Below are positions 58,444 to 64,000 of a DNA stretch of 64,000 nt, in pieces. Location: assembly GCA_037349495.1 (NCBI GenBank), contig CP140205.1:248001-312000 (forward strand). The letters are read 5' to 3'. How positions within the stretch are numbered: the stretch's first letter is position 1; every line of letters starts with the position of its first letter. The notes below the pieces were generated by a model. The model had not been told where the DNA came from and did no database searches. It saw nothing but the letters and a program-made list of their open reading frames with translations. The position numbers were made by a program, and so were the translations under genes. The stretch is from Lotmaria passim (taxonomy: Eukaryota > Euglenozoa > Kinetoplastea > Trypanosomatida > Trypanosomatidae).

Positions 58444-59118
58444 CCTTGCCTTTTTATCAATGCAGTGCTCATGAGGGAGTTGTGTTCGGTTTTAATGGTC
58501 AAATGAGAGGGAGGAAAGGGCGGCGACATGCATAGTCGGCGCCGTGATGATGAGAAAATGATCATTACAGAGTCTACTTTCTGCCCTTTTTAAGGAGCCT
58601 GACAACAACGAAAAAAGCAAACAGACAAGAAGAGAAAAAAAAAGCCAGTAATTGAAAAAGACGGGCTATGCACCTCGACATCCAGCGCGAGGCACATCGA
58701 GGTACACAACGCTGGCCTTTTCTCTCTTTCTTTCTTTCTTTCTAGAGGAAAAGAAACGTAACGCAGCTCAACGTGGTGCAGCTGTGTCTGATGCTCCTCT
58801 GGGCAAGTGCTTCTTCTTGCTGTGCCACACAGTTCATGGCTCGTTTGAGAGATCGCTGTGTTTTTTTTTTTTGTTTTCCGTTATGATCCCACTTTCGCAC
58901 AACAGTCAAACTCACCTTTCCCTTCACTTTCACTTAAAAAACAACGATGTAAAAAAAAAAAAACTCGTTTTCATGAACGTGTATGTGACTACATGGCTTT
59001 TTCCTCCTTCAGTTCCTTTAAAAAGTAAGAAGCACAAACACTTCGGCCTTTCGATCGACGTTATTCAACTAGGTTTACTCTTCTCGTACGCGATAGCTAC
59101 AATCGAATATTGACCATA
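58444..59118. other. 0.7 kb intergenic region
   Basis: No gene seen. Short T-runs and A-runs and a pyrimidine tract at 58997-59012 that is the likely acceptor for HGPRT mRNA. Confidence 0.65.
58997..59012 (+). promoter_or_regulatory. Candidate splice acceptor for HGPRT mRNA
   Basis: CTTTTTCCTCCTTCAG ends at the AG at 59011-59012, 107 bases before the ATG at 59119. Assigned by composition and position. Confidence 0.45.
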
Positions 59119-59745
59119 ATGAGTAGCAACACCGCGAAGCCGTCTTCCGCGGCGCCGACGCGCCATTACCCGATGTCGTGTCAGACACTCGCGTCACAGG
59201 AGCAAATTTGGGAGGCCACCGCGAAGTGCGCGAAGAAAATCGCCGCGGACTACAGAAAATACAACTTGAGCGAGCAAAACCCGCTCTACCTCATCTGTGT
59301 TCTGAAGGGCAGCTTCATGTTTACGGCGGACCTGGCCCGCTACTTGTGTGATGAAGGAGTGCCGGTGAGGCTGGAGTTCATATGCGCCAGCTCGTACGGC
59401 GCAGACATCAAGACCTCCGGCGAGGTGCGTTTACTGCTGGACGTCCGCGATCCCGTGGAGAACCGCCACCTGATGATTGTCGAGGACATTGTGGATAGCG
59501 CCATCACGCTTCAGTACCTGAAGCGCTTCCTGCAGGCGAAGAAGCCAGCATCGCTCAAGACGGTGGTGCTGCTAGACAAGCCGTCAGGCCGCAGGGTGTC
59601 GCTGGAGGTGGACTACCCGGTCATCACGATCCCCCATGCGTTTGTCATTGGCTACGGCATGGACTTTGCCGAGTCATACCGCGAGCTGCGCGATGTGTGC
59701 GTGCTGAAGAAGGAGTACTACGAGAAGCCGGCCAGCAAACTGTAG
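59119..59745 (+). CDS. HGPRT: Hypoxanthine-guanine phosphoribosyltransferase, glycosomal
   Basis: A 208-residue type I phosphoribosyltransferase that makes IMP and GMP from hypoxanthine or guanine plus PRPP, the core of purine salvage in these purine-auxotrophic parasites. The PRPP-binding loop is VEDIVDSAIT at residues 121-130, with the acidic pair Glu122/Asp123 and Asp126. The Ala where many relatives have Gly is, from memory, also found in Leishmania HGPRT. The VLKGSFMF segment near residue 65 is the PPi-loop region, and VVLLDKPSGRR is the purine-binding segment. The protein ends in SKL, a canonical PTS1 for glycosome import. Open reading extends to a TTG at 59110, but the ATG at 59119 (MSSNTAKPSS) is the sensible start. 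It lies 1.4 kb upstream of the related XPRT gene, an ancient tandem duplication. Confidence 0.97.
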   Translation: MSSNTAKPSSAAPTRHYPMSCQTLASQEQIWEATAKCAKKIAADYRKYNLSEQNPLYLICVLKGSFMFTADLARYLCDEGVPVRLEFICASSYGADIKTSGEVRLLLDVRDPVENRHLMIVEDIVDSAITLQYLKRFLQAKKPASLKTVVLLDKPSGRRVSLEVDYPVITIPHAFVIGYGMDFAESYRELRDVCVLKKEYYEKPASKL

Positions 59746-61178
59746 GAGCGATTTAAAAAAAAAAAAAGGAAAAGAGGAGAAATTGGCAGACATCATCACA
59801 AGAACGACTGCCTCTGTTTCTTACCTTTTTTTTTTTCCCCTTTCCCATCTCGTCCTTGTTGATGTGCTGCTGAGCGTTGACGTATGCGTTTTTTTTTTTT
59901 TTTGTGTGTGTGTGTGTTTTCCGGGTCCCTGTTTTCCCTCCCCCCTTTCGTTTTCTTACCTCCGTTTTTTTTTTGGGTTGTCTGATGCGTGTTCCGTAGG
60001 TCCTTCGTCTCAGCGCCAGTCGAAGGCGCTTCTTTTCTTTTCCACAGCGACGTCCGTTCATTTTCCCCCCCTGCTGCCTCTCTGTGATGAAGGAGAGGGG
60101 GGGGGGGGGAGGAGGGGAAGAAAGAGCGAACGAGTGGACCGGTTGACTCTTTTACACGCTTTTTTTTTTGTTTTTTTCCCCCTTTTTTTTTTGATATACT
60201 TATGTAGCTGCTTGGCTACTTTCACTGTTTTTTTTTTTCCCCCTTTCTGGAGGTACCACAGTTCATAGTCTGGAAAAAGGGACTCGGGCGACGCTCGGCC
60301 GTCGTGCGCGACTGCAGTAATACGCTTGTAATAACGAATAAGCACCAAGTGTAGTAATTAGGGCCCAGCCCTGCTCTCTTCCTTCGTCTTAGTTTAGCGT
60401 GGTTGACCGTTTCTGTTAGTAAAGAATAAGGCTGACAGCGAATATATAAGTACAATAATATATATTAAAAAAAAAAACCATATATGTATATATATATATA
60501 TTTATATGTGGATATTTATAACGTGAAGAGAAACAACGAAGAGCTTTTTTTTTTTTTTGATTATTTGCAGCAACACTGTTCATACCTGTTTTTTTTTTTT
60601 TTTGTATGCATAGCTGTCAAACATGGGAATAGTGCTCCATATTTTTAGACTGATTGAGGAACGTGGAAGATCATAAAAGCTCTATCACAGCATCCGTAAT
60701 ACACTTCTTGTTTTTTTTTTTCCAAAGTAGTGTTGTGTGTAGCTTTTCTGTTGTTACGCTTCGTCTGCGTGCACATGAAGTGCTTCAAACACTTGCCGTT
60801 TTGCTTTTTGTGCCATTGCTCTGCTGCTTTGCGATCTTTTTTGTTTTTATTTTCGCTCTCTCTATTGTGCTGTCAACTTCCTGCAGGAGCTTCAGGAAAT
60901 ACTGCTAGGTAGAATTAAACGCCGGCGCAGAATAGGAAAGAGAGGAAGCACCTGTCTTCCACATCTTTAAACACAAACGCGTTCGCTGCCACACAACCCT
61001 CATCCTAGGCAAGATTCTCTCTCTTTTTTTTTTATATAAGAAGACGGCCGACAAATTAAGGGAGCTTCTTTAATAACCACGCTTAACGTAATTACCCCGA
61101 ATCCCAAATAGAAAACCAGATTTTCTGTTGTTCAAGTCCGTTATTGACACACACACACACACCCAAACACACGTCAAG
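59746..61178. other. 1.4 kb intergenic region between HGPRT and XPRT
   Basis: No gene seen. T-runs, a 13-base G-run (60097-60109), and TA-rich stretches at about 60445-60515. A balanced-composition patch at 60240-60430 holds only small hairpins (for example CGACG-CTCGGC-CGTCG near 60289-60304). A CA repeat (61147-61162) lies in the probable XPRT 5' UTR. Confidence 0.65.
61015..61040 (+). promoter_or_regulatory. Candidate splice acceptor for XPRT mRNA
   Basis: A T/C tract ends in TATATAAG with AG at 61039-61040, 139 bases before the ATG at 61179. Assigned by composition and position. Confidence 0.45.
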
Positions 61179-61898
61179 ATGCTGCCAGGACATCGCTGCA
61201 CCAGTTCCGTCGAGAACGGTGTGGTCACCGTGGACGGCCGCGTCTACCCAATGGCCTCTAGCATCGTGGCGACGGAGTACACCATCCAGGCTAGCATCAA
61301 GGCCACCGCGCAGCGCGTGGCAGACTTTTATCGCCCGCTGACGCACCGCAACACGCACCCGACCGCCAGCGCAGCACCCGATGCGCCGGTCAGCCCGCAC
61401 GAGGCCCCCATCAGCCTCGACAACCCGCTCCTCATTATTTCTGTCCTGAAGGGCAGCTACATCTTTACGGCGGACTTCGTGCGCTACCTTGGCGACATGG
61501 AGCTGCCGCACGTGGTCGACTTTATTCGACTCAGTTCCTACAACTCCGGCACGACAAGCACCGGGACCATCTCCGTCATGCTGAACCCAAAGTTTGAAAA
61601 CTTGCAGGGCAAGCACGTGCTGATCGTCGAGGACGTCTGCGACTCGGGCCGCACGCTGAAGTTCTTGCGGGAGCGTCTCATCCAGAAGTATCAGCCGAAG
61701 TCGGTGCGAACCGTGGTGATGGTGAACAAGGAGGCATCGGCGCGCAAGGTCGTCTTCGAGCCGGAGTTTGCATGTTTGACAGGTCCAAATCAGTACATTG
61801 TGGGGTACGGATTTGAGGTGAACGACCGCTACCGGGATTTGCGCCACATCTTCACCCTGAAGGACGAGTTTACGAAGCGTTACCCCGCCAAACTGTAG
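61179..61898 (+). CDS. XPRT: Xanthine phosphoribosyltransferase, glycosomal
   Basis: A 239-residue phosphoribosyltransferase closely resembling Leishmania XPRT as I recall it (241 residues). It shares the MLP.H.C start, VDGR.YPMAS.IVATE, the VLKGSYIFTADF segment and the end NDRYRDLRHI...RYPAKL. It converts xanthine and PRPP to XMP. The PRPP loop VEDVCDSGRT spans residues 150-159 with Glu151/Asp152 and Asp155. It carries a longer insertion (about residues 55-80) than HGPRT before the shared core. The C-terminal AKL is a PTS1 signal, placing it in the glycosome with HGPRT. A separate XPRT next to HGPRT is characteristic of Leishmania-type trypanosomatids. The start at 61179 is the first ATG after a plausible acceptor; the upstream TTG-initiated frame encodes a CA-repeat peptide and is rejected. 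Confidence 0.97.
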   Translation: MLPGHRCTSSVENGVVTVDGRVYPMASSIVATEYTIQASIKATAQRVADFYRPLTHRNTHPTASAAPDAPVSPHEAPISLDNPLLIISVLKGSYIFTADFVRYLGDMELPHVVDFIRLSSYNSGTTSTGTISVMLNPKFENLQGKHVLIVEDVCDSGRTLKFLRERLIQKYQPKSVRTVVMVNKEASARKVVFEPEFACLTGPNQYIVGYGFEVNDRYRDLRHIFTLKDEFTKRYPAKL

Positions 61899-62384
61899 AA
61901 CCAAACCGCTGGTAGTGAAACCCTATTGCATGCGTCTTGGTTTTGCTTGCTTGTCTGCGTTTAGCTCTGCAGCCTCTTTCAAGAAAAGCACGTGTGTGCC
62001 TTTTTTTTTTTTTTAGAACCCTATTGAGGGGAAGAAAGGAGAAGCGTAAAAATCCGGTCGAGCGCTGAACAGCGCACACGCAATACTCATCACGGTGGTG
62101 AGTCGGCTGTAACGTATCATGCGAATGAGCTTTAGAAAAAAGGGGCAGCAGCTTTTTTTAAACACTATTTCCCCATCTGTTGAATGCTGGCCCGTTCAAA
62201 TCTGCACACCGGCTTTTTTTTTTTCTTTCTTTCTTTTCCATTCTTTTTTTTTTTTTTTTGCGCACCATCTGGCAGGAGCTTTGAATTGTTGACTACTCAA
62301 TGCCTCCAAGAGTGTTTATGCCCCCCCCTCCTTTTTTTTTTTTTCTGTTCGTCCGCCTCATATGCGAATTGTATTTTTATATAT

Positions 62385-62424
<40 letters not shown>

Positions 62425-64000
62425 TTTTATATGGAAACAGAGAGGGGAAACGAGCGTTGATATTTCGTTTCCCCCATGACCTTTTTCCTCTTTTTTTTTT
62501 TGTCCCCTGAGTGGTGTTAGTCACAGTTCTTTACTTGCGCGATTTCATATCACGCAGCTTTATCTCCAAAATGAGATGAGAAGAGAAGAAAGAAGGAAAA
62601 AAAAAACGTGCCTTTTCTTACGCATGTGTTTGCAAGATAGTTGAGTTCCTCCTGTGCTGTTCCAGTATTAAAAAGCGGTCTCTCTCTCTCTCACACACAT
62701 ACTAAAAAAACACTTTGAAGTGGTGAATGGAGGATGTTCTGCTTGCTGCACAGCTTCAGCAGCATGCACCAACAGCCACAATACTAACAATAAAGAAAAT
62801 CTATCGTTTACATTTATTGCCGTTGCATTCAGCTGGAGTGGTGGTAGTGGTGGGAGCTGTGCACATGTGAACATCAACCCATTTGCTTTTGGAACCCAGG
62901 TTAACCAGCAACGTTGTATAACGTCTTGAGTTCAACATTTAATCAACGCTATCGAGACGAAGCCTACAAAAGTGGAGAAGAAACGAGACAAGCGCCTTTT
63001 TGGAGTAAGGCTGCTCACTTGTTTTTTTTTTTTTTATCTCTTTCAGATATGTGCATCTGTGTCCCGCATCTTGTCTCGCATGCGCGCTTTTTGTGCCCTT
63101 CTTCTACTGACGCACACTCCTCTTTTTCCCTCTTTACACAAACCTCTCTGCTCGTGTTTTATCCCCTCTTTCTTTTCTCTTGCTTATTCTGCGCAGTTTC
63201 ACACATCAGAATTGGAGGTTTTCGAGCTCTTTTTTTTTTTTTGTTTCTCTCGTTCCTCTTTCGTCCTTTTTTTTTTTTTTCTACTCACTCACTCTGCGGA
63301 TTCGTGTACGCCCTGCTATAACTCTTTTTTTTTTTTTTGTACAACGGGTGAGTGTGTGCCGCTCCCTTTTGGCTTTTTACTGTCAAACGATTCATACGAA
63401 CGGAGCGGTTCTCTTCCCCTCCCCTTTCCCTCTTTTCTTCTATATCGATGTAGTTTTTTTATATATATCTGACTCACCTTTTCCTTTTTCTACTCTACTA
63501 CGATTGCTCTTTGTGTTCTATAACTTGCTGGTTACTTTTGCTTTTTTTTTTCTTTCTCTCTCGCTGATCGCAACCAAGTTGGTTACTTTGATTTGAGTGA
63601 CTTTCTAGATCGTGTTCACGCGCGCCAGGGACTCAAGAGAGGAGACATCAGTTCACAGTAGGCTGGACTCTGAGGCCTTGGTTCATTTGACGCCGTGAAA
63701 AAGCCCGCCCCCTCCTCCTTTTAATACTAACAGGCAAAAAAAGCAACAGCAAAAAAAAAAAAAGCGGCCTGCTAACGAATTCAAAAACAGCACACAAAAT
63801 ACACACGCATACGTGCTAAGACAACTGCTGAGTTCTTCTTTTTTTTTTTTTACTATTGGTTCTCTGTGTTTTTTTTTTTTTCTGTGGTCTTTGAGCTTTT
63901 TTTCTGTTTCGCTGTTTTTGTTTTTCCATTAAAATAACACAAAAACGCTGAAAAAGATATATATATATTTATATGTGTATGTGTCTTTTTTTTTTTTTTT
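61899..64000. other. 2.1 kb gene-free end of window
   Basis: No gene seen. T-runs, an AT repeat at about 62389-62416, a CT/CA repeat (about 62681-62699), and two patches of ordinary composition (62715-62990 and 63596-63710) with no recognisable content. A small hairpin, GCGCT-GAAC-AGCGC, lies near 62063-62076. The next gene must start beyond the window. Confidence 0.65.
62389..62416. repeat. (AT)14 microsatellite
   Basis: AT dinucleotide run followed by GT units in the 3' flank of XPRT, intergenic. Confidence 0.88.

Noticed and set aside
61128-61178. TTG-initiated extension of XPRT
   Set aside because: Encodes a His/Thr stretch from a CA repeat; the known XPRT N-terminus begins with the MLP sequence at 61179.
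1-64000. Strand-switch region, promoter or centromere
   Set aside because: All recognisable genes are on the + strand with no divergent or convergent junction; AT repeats are short and scattered, with no satellite block.

Overview
The window reads as nuclear DNA of a trypanosomatid (Kinetoplastea). All twelve recognisable protein genes lie on the + strand, none needs an intron, coding regions are GC-rich, and every gap is packed with T-runs of about 9-16 bases, dinucleotide repeats and pyrimidine tracts followed by AG. That is the layout of a polycistronic transcription unit processed by spliced-leader trans-splicing and coupled polyadenylation. A tandem HGPRT-XPRT pair, both ending in peroxisomal-type targeting tripeptides (SKL, AKL), points to Leishmania and its monoxenous relatives rather than Trypanosoma. 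I cannot name the genus. From memory, the gene order NOT1 / MetRS / MKT1-like ... MetAP2 / HGPRT / XPRT is the conserved block seen on T. brucei chromosome 10 and Leishmania chromosome 21.

Layout from left to right: a PfkB-family sugar/nucleoside kinase (414-1358); the CCR4-NOT scaffold NOT1 (3726-10448); methionyl-tRNA synthetase (11713-13977); an MKT1-like post-transcriptional regulator with a very long Pro/Gly/Gln-rich N-terminus (15786-19973); a 4.3 kb gene desert; a protein kinase whose C-terminus resembles the ATG1/ULK autophagy kinases (24313-27450); a giant 4569-residue coiled-coil protein containing 5.7 essentially identical 768-bp repeats (28995-42704); a twin CX9C mitochondrial-type protein (44018-44662); two diverged DUF4833 paralogues (45745-46842, 49075-50025); a 4.4 kb desert; methionine aminopeptidase 2 (54472-55893); a coiled-coil protein with one membrane segment (57427-58443); HGPRT (59119-59745); and XPRT (61179-61898). 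The last 2.1 kb has no gene.

Functional themes are mRNA fate (NOT1, MKT1-like), translation and N-terminal processing (MetRS, MetAP2), and glycosomal purine salvage (HGPRT, XPRT). Neighbours in a trypanosomatid transcription unit are not generally functionally linked, so I do not treat the block as an operon.

The most interesting signals are three. First, the giant protein carries an array of NPF-plus-acidic and DPF motifs between coiled-coil stretches, which is the motif vocabulary of endocytic EH-domain and AP-2 ligands, on a freshly homogenised 768-bp repeat. Second, the kinase is a probable ATG1/ULK orthologue hidden behind long insertions. Third, several strong stem-loops stand out in otherwise low-complexity intergenic DNA. 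No tRNA, rRNA, CRISPR array or identifiable retroelement was found.
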